From: Spinacia oleracea
Lineage: Eukaryota; Streptophyta; Magnoliopsida; Caryophyllales; Amaranthaceae
Direction of reading: 5' to 3'
Assembly (NCBI RefSeq): GCF_020520425.1
Contig: NC_079489.1
Coordinates: forward strand, 89,136,810 to 89,200,809
Length of the DNA stretch: 64,000 nucleotides
The notes under the pieces are model-generated. The model saw only the letters and a list, made by a program, of their open reading frames with translations. It had not been told where the DNA came from and did no database searches. The position numbers were made by a program, and so were the translations under genes. This document shows positions 46,345 to 59,113 of the stretch, piece after piece (within the stretch, counting starts at the first letter, position 1; every line of letters starts with the position of its first letter).

Positions 46345-49140
46345 ATGAAAGTTTGTGCTTGGGATATTCGTGGTGGTAAAAGAGATCATGCAATAGCTGA
46401 ACTTATGAACCTTAAACAACAGGAAAAACCAGATGTTTGTTTTATATTAGAAACACTAACTAATAATACTAATAGTCAAGCAATCGTTAAAGCAACCCGA
46501 TTCCAAAATCATCTTATTATAGACCCCATTAACCACTTTGGAGGTTTCCATCCTATGGAATAACGATAATATTAAAATCCTTAGTTCAACCCTCACAGAG
46601 AGATGTGCTCACCTCACTATCCTTTTTAAACCGACAAACACCACCATTTTTGCCCAGCAAAAGAGGAGGATAAGTCCCTTTTTTGGGATGACCTCTTAAC
46701 CTTCTATGCTAATATTTCACTTCCTTAGCTCCTTATCGGAGATTTTAATGAACTCCTTTCTCCGGACGATAAACTCAGGGGAAATCCTATCCAATCTCAT
46801 CAGTGTAAACGATTACCATCATTCCTTACCAGCACAAATGCCTTGGATATTCCTTGTCTTCAAAGGGCTTACTCTTGGAAGTCAAATCAAGACAACTTTC
46901 TCTTAGAACGCATTGATCGAGCCGTTTCAGATTCACAGTTCTCTAGTCTATTTCCCAAAAGCATTGTCAAATATGGAATCTTCTCTGTCTTGGACCATGC
47001 TCCTGTAATTTTTGACTCGAATTATGGCACTTCGAACTCAAACCACCTTTTTCGGTTCAACAATATGTGGACCCTTGACCAGGACTCCCATAAAATCGTT
47101 CTCAAAGAATGGAATAAACGTAGAGAAGGATCTCGGTTTTTCAGAATCCGTGATAAACTTTCTGCTATCAAAATTAGCCTATGGGAGTGGGCAAAAGTCA
47201 AATATGGGAACAATATTTCTAAGCTACAAAAGAATAATGAAAAAATACTGGATATTCAAACCCGCCTAATATCCCAGCCTTACAACCAAATTCTGCATAA
47301 TCACTTATTAAGAATGATTAAGCAAAGAGAAAAACTTCTAGTTTTCGGTCAATCAGCCTGGAAATCCTTCAATTGGAAAAAATGGCTCATTCAAGGTGAC
47401 AGGAACTCTAGGTTCTTTCACCAGAAAATTAGATCCCAATCTGCAAGGAACACAATATTTCGATTGCAAAATGACTTGGGACAATGGGAATCTAACCCCT
47501 CCTCTATCAAAGACATTCTTCTGCACTCCTTCAAACATCGCTTCTTGTCCTCTTCTGATCCCAATAGGCACCTTGATCTCTCCTTTCTGCCTAACTGGCT
47601 CTCACAGGATCAACAGACTGAATTACTAAAACCTTTTTTAGATATTGAGATTAAAGAACCTTTTTTTACTCCCTTAAATCGCCAGGCTCGGACGGCTTTG
47701 GCCCCCAATTCTTTAAAGCATATTGGCCTATAATTGACAATGAGGTAACTACGGCCGTTCAAAGCTTTTTCTTTCATGGTAAAATTCCCAAAGCTCTAAA
47801 TCACACCATAATCTCTCTCATTCCGAAAAATGACAATCCTGAGAACCCCAATCATTTTAGACCTATTAGCCTCTGCAACACTATGTATAAAGCAATCTCT
47901 AAACTATTGGTCGGTAGACTGAGCCCAATTCTACAACATCATATAAGCCCCTTCCAAAACGCATTTACAGCAGAACGATCCATTCATGATATCCTCTTGA
48001 TTGCCCATGAAATCTTAAACACTTTCCAAAAATCAACCTCTAAAGTAGGTTGGTGCGCCCTCAAACAGGACATGGAAAAGGCCTATGACAGAATTTAATG
48101 GGATTTCCTTTGGGCCACTCTTTCATCCTTCGGATTTCCAAACCAATGGATTCAATGGGTCAAAGCTTGTGTTACTACAGTATCTTACTCTCTCAAAATT
48201 AATGGTTCCACCACGGACCATTTCACTCCCTCAAGAGGTATTCGGCAAGGAGATCCTGTCCCCTTATCTCTTCCTTATTTGCATGGAAGTTTTTACCATT
48301 ATGCTCACGAAAAGTAGTACTCTTCCACGCACTAGCATTGGAATTCGCATCGCACCGATTACTCCTAAAATTCCTTGTGTCCTTTTTGCGGACGACAACC
48401 TCCTTTTCGTTAAAGCGACATCCTCATCTACAAACCATCTAAAAACGTTAATTAATAGCTTTTGCAATATGTCAGGACAATTAGTAAATTTTCATAAATC
48501 ATCAATTATTTTCTCCAAAAAGATTATAATGCTCGTCGTAATATTCTTGCCGGAAATTTCTCGATGACCAAATCCTCTTCTTTGGGAAGATATCTCGGTG
48601 CTCATTTCTCTTCCTTCAAACCAACAAAAGCAGACTACTCGTCCCTCCTCCAAAAGAATATCACGCGTTTCAATTTATGGCATGATAATTTTCTTTCAAA
48701 AGCAGGTAGAGCCATTCTAATTCAAAGTAATCTTGAGGCTCTTCCAGCTTATGTCTGTTCATCCTTCCTCCTTCCTCAAAAGACCTGCTCTAACCTAGAT
48801 TCTATCCATCGTAATTTCTTCTGGAAACAATCACCCACTTCGACTCATACTCCTCTTATTTCATGGAATAAAATATGCCAACCTAAAAGTATGGGGGGTC
48901 TGGGCCTTCGAAGAACGAGACCTCTTAACCAAGCCTTTTTAGCTAAACTTGGATGGAAGATCCTCCAAAATGATCAAAGTCTTTGGGTCTCCCTGATTAA
49001 GAAAAAGTATCTTGCAAACACAACCTTTTTTGAGTATGTTCCTAAACCAAAAGACTCCTCTATCTGGAAACATATCCTTAATCAAAGAGAAATTCTTCGC
49101 AAAGGAATTCCTTGGAAATCGGGAATGGCTCTTCAATCAA
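46345..49140 (+). pseudogene. LINE ORF2: endonuclease and reverse transcriptase
   Basis: Begins MKVCAWDIRGGKRDHAIAEL at 46345, the usual start of a plant L1 endonuclease. The frame is lost after about 46560 and regained with the SVLDHAPVIFDSN motif near 46985. Reverse transcriptase motifs follow: LNHTIISLIPKNDNPENPNH then FRPISLCNTMYKAISK; AFTAERSIHDILLIAHEI; KQDMEKAYDRI; SRGIRQGDPVSPYLFLICME; and the active site CVLFADDNLLF (FADD, near 48379). After it come SLGRYLGAHFSSFKPTKADY and RSGLGLRR-like thumb sequence. At least five frame breaks and a TAA at 48098 disable it. Confidence 0.9.
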
Positions 49141-49873
49141 TTTCTGGTTAGACGAGTGGGCAATGCAGGATAACCTTCTCAATTACCTAAATTTGAATAT
49201 TAATGATGTAAATACTTCTCTCCTTGTTTCTGATTTTATCCTTCCCAATCATGAATGGGATCGTTCTAAGCTAGCAATTATGGTCCCCCCTTCCTTAGTC
49301 TTGAAAATCCAAGGTCTCCCTATTCCAATTTTCAATCTAGATGATACCCCAATCTGGGGGGCTACCTCCTCCGGGGACTTTTCTGTTAAGTCTGCTTCTT
49401 GGTTAGCTGATGGGTTGGCTCCCCTTCCTCAAAAATGGAATCACACCTGGATCTGGAAATTAGACATCCCACCTAAGATAGCCATCTTCCTATGGCAAAT
49501 ATGCCACAATAGTATTCCAGTTCGAGACACGCTGCATCAAAGGAATATTCTTCCCTTCGATGTGTGTCCTCTGTGTGAAACTTACATTGAAACCATCAAT
49601 CATCTATTTATGCAATTCCCTTCGGCCAAACTTTTGTGGAACCTTCCTTTAACAAAGCACTGGCTCGATTACTACTCGGTCTCGCATGATTTACTTAACA
49701 ACATGAAATCCCTAAAAATTACTCTTCTTCCGTATGCAAATTCTCCTTCCTCATATGGTCTCTATGGAAAGAAAGGAATAATTGCATTTTCAAAAATGCT
49801 TCCTTTAACCCCTATAGAGTTTTCCACAAAGCCAGCTCGGCTTACCACGAATGGCAGTCTCGTCTTCTTCTAG
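49112..49873 (+). pseudogene. LINE ORF2 connector with zf-RVT domain
   Basis: A 253-codon frame with WIWKLDIPPKIAIFLWQICH, then HQRNILPFDVCPLCETYIET and INHLFMQFP. This is the zf-RVT domain of plant LINEs (CPLC...E...HLF). It overlaps the previous block at a frame break near 49130 and continues into RNase H after another shift. Confidence 0.88.
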
Positions 49874-50462
49874 ATCATCACCAGCTCAAGGGCACCCCCT
49901 TCACCCCTCACTCCTCCACTTCTCACTCTCCACCTCCCCCCCCCCCCCTATCTTGGTTCGATGGCACCCTCCTCCAACCGGTTACTTCAAACTCAACTTT
50001 GACGGCTCCAGTAAAACTACTTCAGCATCAGCAGGAATTATCATCCGCAACAGTACAGGCAACCCAGTCTCGGCCTGTACTTTTAACCTTGGTCACACTC
50101 AGGCGTTCATGGCTGAATCTATTGCCCTCCACAAAGGTCTCCAAGAAGCTCGACGTCTCAACATTTCTCACATTCATATCGATGGTGATAATATTCTTGT
50201 CATCAATTCTATTAAAGGAAAGTACACTCCTCCGTGGAAAATTCATAACATCATTCAGGACATTAAGCATCTCCTCGACTTTTTCGACACTTGGGAAATT
50301 AATCATGTCTTCAGAGAAGCCAACTCAGCAGCAGATTGGATAGAAAATGTTGGTCACATCATTGTAGGAAAAATGTATTTAGATCCTAAATCTAGTCCTC
50401 GTTTGTCTTCCATTATTTGTAATGACTACTCAGGAGTGACTCTCCTGCGGAGAGGCTCCTAA
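49851..50462 (+). pseudogene. LINE RNase H domain (RVT_3 type)
   Basis: A 203-codon frame. KLNFDGSSKTT carries the first catalytic Asp, FMAESIALHKGLQEA the Glu, HIDGDNILVI the second Asp and VFREANSAADWIENVG the C-terminal Asp. All four residues of the plant-type RNase H active site are present, and this domain itself is uninterrupted. It ends at a TAA at 50460, 20 bp before the poly(A) tail. Confidence 0.9.
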
Positions 50463-50492
50463 GTAAATTCTCCTTATCTTTAAAAAAAAAAA

Positions 50493-52219
50493 TACAATAT
50501 ACCATTCACCCATTCATTTATCAATGAAGGGCCCACATAGCAAGTTAGTAGAACATATTATGCATCACATAAATATTTGCAACAATTAATCAAGGGTTCC
50601 AATAATCTACAAATTATTCAATCCTTATTAATTATAATCGAGTTGTTTTAACCTTAAAGGAATGTAGCCCTAATCAAGAGTTTAATGACTGAAGGCTCCC
50701 ACTAAAACCAAGAAATTCATATGCTTTACAAATTTTAAACATAAAATTGTATTTCCTAGTCCAACCGAAAACTTACAAATTTAATTAAAATTTAAAGCTC
50801 ATATAAAACAATATTTCAAATCCTTAAATTTTATTTTCAGTTGATTAAAATTAATTAATTTAAATTTTATCAAGGTTTTAATTTTAGTAAAATAATTAGT
50901 ATAAATAAACTTATAATAATTAAATTAATCAAAATTAAATTCCGAGAAAAAAAAATTAAATTACGAAATTAAAATTAATTAAAATTGTTTTCAATCGAAA
51001 ATTAAAACGAACCAACGGGCTAAGACAAATCCACAGGCTTGCGCTCATGCCTCGTCGAAGCCTTGTAGTAGCAGCGCCCATGGGCCGCGTGCACGAGTGC
51101 AGCGCCCATGGCCTGCCACTGCGATGGTCGTAGCACAAGCACCGAGCAGGCCACGCATAGCACGCAGCAAGCTGAGCAAGCCACGCATTACGCAGCAAGC
51201 ATCCCTCGCTGAGGCGAGGCATCGCTCGCTGGGCGAGCCAGCGCTCGCTGCCCGCGCGCGCGGCCTCGGAGGCTTGTTGTCTTCGTCTCGCCTCTCGCTC
51301 ACATGCACACAACACACACCGCACAGGAGAATAGCCCCTCGCGCGTGTCCGTGCCTTCGTCGCTGCATAGTACCGCATGGACGACGAGCTCCCTTGCTCG
51401 TCGTCGCATGCCCGCACCATTGCAACACCCCTTAAGGGTAACACTTAGCTTCCATCGCTTCGTGCGTGCAAGATTCGTGAGAGATTTTCATAAAAATCAA
51501 AACTTTTATAATTTAAATTTATTGACAAATTAATAGCTCATATTAATTTCATAAATTTAGGCGAAAAATCGAAAATTTATTATTCAAATTATTTTCCGAT
51601 TATAATTATTTTCATGGATTCAAATCTAGGTCATAAAATTTTAAAACTTTTTCAATTTTAACAAATTTTATGGTGGTTTTTAATCATAGGATCCTAATTA
51701 TTGCTAATTAATTATTAAAATTAAAACAAATTCTAAATTATTCGAATTTCAACAAATTAATTACAATTACAAATTAGGTTGTATAATTAACAAGATTAGG
51801 CTTTAAAGTTATTAAACATATACAGTAGGTCAATCATAGATTCAAGATTTACATACAAGATTCTCAAATATTTAATTTAACATCATAAAAATTATAAATT
51901 TTGCGTTCGAAAAACTAAAACCTCCGAAAAGTCATAGTTAGGCTTCGAATTTGCGAATTCTGGGCGACAAATCTTTGATTTTTGTCAAAATTTTAAAACG
52001 TCGTTTACATGCGAAATTCACTATAAAATTATACGATTCCGACCATTATTGACAAAACTGCCGAAAAATCCTGCGAACATATAATCAAATAATCGCACGA
52101 ATTTGCAATTAATTACATATAACGAAATTAATCACCCCTTTAATTCATTGCACATTTATAAAATTTAACCATGTTAACTATAATTGATTATGGAATTAAT
52201 TAGAGGCTCGTGAGACCAC
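50493..52219 (-). repeat. Copia family 1 internal region, part 2 of LINE-split copy
   Basis: Continues part 1 after the LINE duplication. The reverse complement includes the leader, the GC-rich block (51040-51430) and a primer-binding site (AGTGGTCTCACGAGCCT) at about 52203-52219. No gag is present. The open frames in the GC-rich block are not conserved between copies. Confidence 0.75.
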
Positions 52220-52389
52220 TATAAGGTTATGACAAATATAAAACATATATTTCATGCGGAAAAACCATAAAGCCAGGATTCCAAATTAATTGACACATAG
52301 TCAATTAGCATAATTTATGATACATACGTGTGATGCGTGCCTTCCCTATCTGCTCCCGTACCGAACAAAAACAAGTTTAGGACTCCAAA

Positions 52390-54395
52390 TGTAACACCAC
52401 AAAATTTGGACCTTTTATATAATCAAAAACCCTGTTTTTATTTTATAAAAACCATCGTCCAAACCTTAGGAGTGTCACTGCTACATTTATTATCCATAGA
52501 AAATAAATGCAAAGCAACAAAACAATTTAAAACCATTAAAGTCAAAATTAACTAAGTGGTCTAAAAGGTGGCCCATAAAAATAATGCAACCAATTCTCAA
52601 TAATAAATAACAAAGTTCAACTTAAACTGACATAAAAATTGTCTCTTGACTAGGTGGTTATTCTAAGCGTCTCCTCACTCATAGCCATGTACCTTTACCA
52701 ACCTGCAAAAATAAATAGAAAAGAGACAAGAGAGACAAACTCCCAAAAATCAGATAAACTGAGTAATTCCAACTCCATCCCGTAAAATAAATAATTTTAG
52801 TTTGAAAAACGTTTTGAGTACGTAAAGTAAATAATTAAACAAGTATCAATTTAATAATTCCATTATTAAACTTATCACATAAGATCAATATTAATTAAGT
52901 GAGGGAAAGAGAACGCTAAGGGTCGCGCGTAACCCTTGAGAATGGCCAAAGTAGGATGAGTACAGAATGTCCCTAGTTTGCACACCCCTCACTAATTAAC
53001 TATGGGTCTCCGCGACCGCGCACCAACAGAATTAGGAGGAAGACTAAGCAGAAAGTTTATTGCAGAATAATAGAAACCTACTAGAAGTCTATCGGGTCTC
53101 CACTAAAGTGCACCGATAGAACAACATCTAGAAGGGAAACCTGTTCCTAACCCTTACGGGCTTTTTCCTCTAAAATTACACTTTACCTAATTAATATTAT
53201 AATAATGTTGAAGCGCATACAGTAGTCATACAAACCCCAAAATATCAAATTACGCAACCTTAGTTCGTTATTATCCCAAATGACATCAGGTTACTCCAAT
53301 GATGCAACTCGAAATTTCATAGTTTAATGCATTGTGCTCACGTAGTCATTAACACTTAATAATCACAATCCAATTCAATACTAGTTCCCAACTCTATCCA
53401 ATACATACTCCACTTCGTAAATTATAAACAAAAGTAGTTGTTTCATAAAAATAATGGTAGTACTATAAATAAGATTTGCATAATATTACTAACTTTATAC
53501 ATGCCCATAAACTCAAATCACGTAGTTCACATACAAAACACTTAATCTCTCTATCTCATAATAACACATAGATATGTCCAAAAATATTTTTGCTAGCGGG
53601 ACCTAAAGATGATGGACATTGAAAGTTACCTTGAACGCGCGCGTACTCAAACTAGTAGTCTCATTGCATGTCTCCTAAGTAGCCTCCGTCTATTATTACG
53701 CAAAATAAATAAACCTAAGTTAGTCTACTGTAGTCGCATAATTAGAGTAAGTATAACGTTAGTGCGTAAACGGCCTTAAGTTAATGCCGACGAAGGAGTA
53801 TTAATCTGCATATCCTATACTACTACTCTTCTACTGTTCATAATCATGTAGGAAAATTCCAAAACGTTTACTTGATTTTCTTTGGAAACAAAACATAAAT
53901 TTAATATTTTTAAGCAATGATGACCTAGTATACAATGATTAAGATCCTAAAATTATATACAGGTGTCAACAATTATCAAGGACTTAGAATCAGGTGGCTC
54001 GTACATGGCAAACAAGATTTGTTTCTTTTCCTTTTTAAATTCTACAATCAACCGTACAAATCGAGTGAAGGGAATAAAATGAATTAACTTACAAGAACTG
54101 GATATGATGAGGGTGAGGCAGTGATGGCGGCAGGCAAGGTTTGAGGGAGATGGAGATTAGTTTTTTTTTTCTTCGAGAGTACAGCAACACGGGAGGTTTT
54201 AAGGGTTTGAGATTATATATAACTTAGGGTATTAGGGTTTGACTTGGAGACTTAATTTTAGTATATTTATAAATAAAATAAATCTGAAAATATATTTGTA
54301 GTTACAACTCATTAAAACTTTATTTTTAATTGTAAAATTATCTTAATTTATCAAAATAATTTATTATAAAATACCCGAAAATACGGGGTATTACA
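52390..54395 (-). mobile_element. Solo LTR, second gypsy-type family (2,006 bp)
   Basis: Begins TGTAACACC and ends GGTATTACA on the plus strand, with the perfect duplication CCAAA (52385-52389 and 54396-54400). It is the reverse-oriented homologue of 19540-21658: GGTCTCCGCGACCGCGCACC, AAGGGTCGCGCGTAACCC and the GCTACATTTATTATCCATAG segments correspond. No internal region. Confidence 0.92.
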
Positions 54396-55024
54396 CCAAA
54401 TGTCGCCCCTCCGTAGATAGTCCACAGCACGTTCGAATCCGCCTTAGATTCAACCAACTAGGATATTCTCTAAGGTATTATGTTTATTCGAAAGCTTAGT
54501 TATATATTTTTAGGCAATTTATTAAATTCGCACTTGAACTTAACTATATGAATACTTATTGAATTGTTGTATGTAAATTGTGATTATGAACCACGTATTT
54601 ATAGGTTGGAATTAACGGACTTAGAGTTCTACTGGCTAAGATTCAAATAACTAAATATATTAGGATTCTAGTTAAATTAATCAACTAGAATTTAATGTTT
54701 AATCAACCACAAAAACATTTAATTCGTGTAGAACTAGGAAAACGATTTAATCAAGCAATCCTAAACAACCAAGGAATTGGTCGTACGTAGCATTGCACAC
54801 ACATGCAGCCCACATGGTCGTTGGTGCGCGACCTATCGTGGGCGCTGCTGCTGGGCCTTGCCTTGCTCGCTTGCTGCGCGCTGGGCTTTGCCTTGCTCGC
54901 TGCTCGCGGGCTTCACTGGCCTTGCTGCTCGCTGCGCGCGGGCTTCGCTAGGCGCGGGCCTGGCTTCGTGCTGGGCCTTGCGTCTAGCAAGCTCGTCCGA
55001 CGATCGTTTCGTACGTCGCGCTTC

Positions 55025-55345
55025 CGATTCGTTTTCCGATTCCGGAATTCATTTCCGATTCGAACAATATTTAATATTTCCGATTCCGGAATTTATTTCC
55101 TATTCGAACAAATATTTAATATTTTCGATTCCGAAAATATTTCCGATTCCAGTAATATTTCCGATTCTGGTAATATTTTCGTTTTCGGCAATATTTTCGA
55201 TTCCGACAATATTTCTATTTTCGATAATATTTTCCAACACGTACCATGTTTTCGTTTTCGACAACATCTACGACTTGGATAATATTTATATTTCCGTTAT
55301 GATCCATATTTCCGTTTCTGGCAATATCATCAATTCTGGAGTAAT
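55025..55345 (-). repeat. 18-bp tandem array inside LTR
   Basis: Same family array as at 1375-1690, more degenerate here (TTTTCGATTCCG variants). The minus-strand frame is broken in this copy. Confidence 0.7.
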
Positions 55346-55660
55346 CATATTTTGCCTTTTGACGATTTCAGCTCCCACTGGAACCGAGATCCGTCTATTC
55401 CGAATATTCATAAATGGAGTATTTAATTTACTTAAATACTTGATCCGTTAACGTACTATTTGTGTGACCCTACAAGTTCAGTCAAAAGTAAACTGTGGAT
55501 TAATATTATTAATTCCACTTGAACTGAAGCGGCCTCTAGCTAGGCATTCAGCTCACTTGATCTCACTGAATTATTAACTTTTTTAATTAATTAATACTGA
55601 ACCGCATTTATTAGACTTAGCATTGAATGCATTCTTGGACTAAGGGCAGTATTTCCTTCA

Positions 55661-56040
55661 GGTTAAGGCCTTGTGCCTTGGCCGGTTACACACAATATAA
55701 CCTAAGGTTATATTCCACACTCCAACTAATGTTTTTCCTAACCCTAAACCTAATTCTGAAAATTACGTACGTTCAGTTTTGCTCTCTACACAAAACTGTT
55801 CTTCCCAAAAGCAAACACTCTTGAGCATTGTCTAAGCTACGAATCTCAAGACGGATCTGAACGTATCGGTGAACCAAATAGAGGAACGACGATTGGAGTT
55901 CTTTGTTCGTGTTCGTGAATCATTAACTCGGGAAAACACGCTTCGAATGTAAGTTTGCGTAATCTGTGCTTTATACATGTTTCCTGGCTTTGGGGATTGT
56001 TCCGCACATGTTATATGTATTTAACTGTATTCCCCTACAA
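55661..56040 (+). repeat. Copia-type LTR 3' fragment
   Basis: Plus-strand sequence with the layout of the family LTRs' last 350 bp: CAAGACGGATCTGAACGTAT, GAGGAACGACGATTGGAGTT, then TTCCTGGCTT...CCGCACATGTTATATG and a CCCCTACA end. It belongs to a third, related copia family and was the target for the copy ending at 55660. Confidence 0.55.
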
Positions 56041-56712
56041 TGATGTTGTATTTTCTGTGCTTATTTTCTCCCCTTGTGTAAAAATGGGGGGTTTATATAG
56101 GAAAAGTGACTGGAAAACGCTTGGGTGACCTGCGCCTGGTCCAAGGACCTGTTGCGCCTGGTGCAAGGGCCTGTTGCGCCTGGCCTTATGTCTGGCGCGA
56201 CACTAGCTAACAAAGGAAGGACGATGACGGTCGTCCTTTAGGCGCGTTGGCACCTAAAGGACAATCGTCCTTTTGGATTGTAGTAAAAGTTGATGTACCT
56301 TACGTGGGGAAAAAGACTTGAATTTATGACTTGAATGTGTCACTTTTGAGGTTTTTGTACAGTTTGAGCTCGGTAATAAGGGCCCGCGCCCGGGATGCTC
56401 GGTTTTGTGGGTCGGAGCCCGATTTTGGATTACTTAATGGTATTTCGATTGGAAATATGCTTCGGAGACCAATGGTGGCATCCGCTTTTTCGAGAGATGT
56501 GCTTAGATTTTGAATTTGTATTTTGGAATTTGAATTTTTGACAAGTTCCAAGACGGGAACAAACTTGGGAATTGGATTTTCGATAATTGGACTTGGAACA
56601 AGTTCATTGCTTCTTAGAAATTGGGGTTTCCACTCGGAGTTGCACCATCCTTGAAGCTAGGCTAATGGTTTCATCGTCGGCCCTAAGGGGAGACACAAAT
56701 TAGGTGCCTACA
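56041..56712 (-). repeat. Tat-type gypsy LTR fragment
   Basis: On the minus strand it begins TGTAGGCACCTAATTTGTGT, similar to the Tat LTR start at 35276. It contains three GTTGCGCCTGG motifs at 56120-56180. No clear target duplication could be shown, so ends are approximate. Confidence 0.45.
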
Positions 56713-57586
56713 ATTAGACATGCGTTTCTTTTAAAAAGAAATGGCGTCATTTCATTTTTTTTTGAAAATATAATTACTTCATTAATAAAAAGTCATACCA
56801 CATCTACAAAAGAGATATGAATCTATGAAATATATAACAAATCGAATCAAATAAAATTCTTTTTCTGCAAAACTAAGATCATTGCACGTCGAACATCCTG
56901 TATACACTCTAACACACCGTTGTTTGATGCAATCTTCAACGAGGGAGTCTTTTAATCTGTTGTAGTTTTGATATTGAACTGAATCAGATGCAATTGATTG
57001 TAAACGTATACCTGACATTTTCTGCGACACCACACAAATATTCATCGATAAATCAATTTCCCCTTCAAAATTAAATAATATTTTTCCCTCGCACGCCTGA
57101 TATTTAGGATCCTTTAACCTAAGAAAGTCTCCCTAAAATTAAAAGAAAAACATTGTCTTTCGAGGGAGAAAAGATCCCGCACAAGAAAAAATATTATTAA
57201 ACCCTAAAAAACAAGCGAAATAAAAAAAAGACCAACAAAATAAAAGTGTTGGGGATTTCCACCGATAAAAATCGATGGAAGCCCCTTTAAAATTTGCTAA
57301 TGGAGGCTAGGGTTTGAGCGAAGGAGAGGAGGGAGAGAGTTCTGGCTGTACTTTCTTATCCGGCACCGTTTTATCTAGTATATGCATCTAGAGCTGTGTG
57401 GATAGATATCTAGCCTTTACTAAAACTTAGACACTAAAAGCCTGCCAATGTCTGACCCGTGGTATAAACCCGCCCAATTAACAAAGTGGACAGGGTCTGG
57501 CCCATTTAATTCCAGGGCGGGTTAGGGCCTTTAATGGCGGCCCCATTGCACAGGCGGCTACTCGTACTTTCCAGTTTCCACCAACC
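56713..57586. other. Intergenic region with an unrecognised minus-strand frame
   Basis: An 87-codon minus-strand frame (56782-57045) with several Cys residues is not recognised and has no strong support. From about 57100 the sequence looks like gene-proximal DNA. CGTTTTATCTAGTATATG and a T-rich stretch do not define a promoter. Confidence 0.3.
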
Positions 57587-57630
57587 ATGGAAAACATTGT
57601 ACCAACAAATATACTGATTCTGTTTTCTCG

Positions 57631-57739
57631 ATGGAAACTATTACAAACTCTCCTCTATTTTTCTTCCCCATCAACTTCCAAGCTCTTCATCAATGGCATC
57701 AACCTAGAAAACGCTGCTTCAATTTCAATATTCCGATCA
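57631..57739 (+). CDS. Possible first exon of an unidentified gene
   Basis: A frame from METITNSPLFFFPINFQALH to RKRCFNFNIPIR reaches a GT at 57740 that could be a donor. Few acidic and many basic and aromatic residues would suit an organelle-targeting peptide. No second exon is recognised before the shikimate kinase start at 62114. An alternative frame from 57587 (101 codons) ends in a hydrophobic run that looks like translated intron. Low support. Confidence 0.2.
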
Positions 57740-59113
57740 GGTGCCCCTTTTGCTTTCACTCTCTTCTTACTTCCTGTTCTCATTTTCTTTTTTGGATTTG
57801 TTTTACTTCATTTGTTTTTGTTTTTGTTAATGTTAATGTTGTTGTATATTGTCAAGATTCATAGTTATTTTCAATATTTTTGGTACTTGTGAATTGTGAT
57901 CAGTTGAATTCACATGGAATCTTGATCGATAACTTGTAGTATGCATAATTTGGGCATTGCAAAATTTGCATTCAGTGGATTGTCAGTCGTATTCGTATTT
58001 TGCTTCTATAATTCGTTTTACTGACATACAGTGTTGGAGAATATTTCCGTTTATATAGCCTCATTGAACAATTCAGCTAATTCAGTATAGTGTCTGATTG
58101 AATATGTATATATTAATTTAGTCAAATCTTTGTATAATTAGATTCCTGTAGTGTGGGGATTCTCATCATATGATCGCCGCGTAGATTTGCCCATAAAAGA
58201 AGGTTCGGTGTAGAGAGAGCCACAAAGGAGAAATGATGAATACCCTCTTCATGACTTTATCCGACTAAGTTAGTTGGTATCCACACACATACTACATAGA
58301 ATATTAGGTAGGCAGTAGAAGCCAAGGGATTTCATAATTAAATGCACTACTTCCTACTATGTTAAGCCTTTTCTTTTCCAATTTTTATTAATGGAGGAGG
58401 GTAAGCTAGTTGGTCAGACCCGCCGGAGCAGTCTATATTCTGTAAAGAGAAGTTCAGGTGAATCCGACAATTCATTTAGCTACAATGATCATTAGCAAGG
58501 AGTAGTATATTTGCTACATTGTCGTGTTGCAATGTGTATCATAACTATTTAGTTTTCAAAATTATTGTCTTATAAGGTTGACTCTATATTGACCCTGTCT
58601 AATAAAGGCTCTCACTATCTTATAAAAACCTTATTAATTGGACCCTCACCTTATGCTCATTGAGTTACGCTGTCCAATAACCAGGTTTACTTAAGGCTCA
58701 TAATCATTTTTGTTTTCTGCTTCAATTTTGTTGTAATATTTGAGATGAATGTTATTCCTTCAGTGTTATTCCAAACGACACCCTCTTTGAGTTATTGAGT
58801 GTAAGATTATAAAGTAACTGAACACATTGGAATGAATACAGCAAATTAATTTATCCAGTATAGGAAAAAAAAAAAGTTAATCATGTTCAACCAAAAATGT
58901 AGTACTCCGCATGAAATTAGTCGTGATTATTTTGAAAACTGGTAATGTTAGATTTTTTGTTGGTTAGTCCATGTTCTTGTGACATTTGATCCCCCCCTCC
59001 AAGGCACCATAATGTTTTTACTTGCCATAAGGCTCATAACAAAGACTACTACTAAATTGGTTAGGCTAATCAGCAAATACACTAACACAAGTTTGTTGAT
59101 ATACTTAGTTATA
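57740..59113. other. AT-rich intergenic or intronic DNA
   Basis: I see no recognisable exon, RNA gene or complete repeat. The open frames at 58948-59260 overlap on both strands and run into the MITE, so they are not supported. Confidence 0.4.

Larger units (their letters stand above)
42670..50492 (+). mobile_element. Full-length L1-type LINE with RNase H domain (7,823 bp)
   Basis: Flanked by the 9-bp duplication TACAATATA (42661-42669 and 50493-50501) and ending in a poly(A) run at 50482-50492. It contains a 5' UTR of about 1 kb, ORF1 with a DUF4283-like domain and CCHC knuckle, a 1.3-kb inter-ORF region, then ORF2 with apurinic endonuclease, reverse transcriptase, zf-RVT and RNase H domains. 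Several frameshifts and stops make it inactive. It sits in reverse orientation inside a copia internal region. Confidence 0.93.
52220..55660 (-). repeat. Copia family 1 5' LTR split by a solo LTR
   Basis: LTR parts 52220-52389 and 54401-55660, about 1.43 kb in total without the insert and its duplication. The plus-strand left end reads TATAAGG instead of TGTTAGG, so the terminal TG...CA is mutated. The right end is the family-typical TTTCCTTCA. It carries the 18-bp array at about 55025-55345. This copy is more diverged from the others by eye. Confidence 0.82.

Noticed and set aside
56041..56712. A complete solo LTR.
   Set aside because: Repeated CTACAA at both ends looks like a duplication, but no placement gives both TG...CA termini and a 5-bp match, so it is listed as a fragment.
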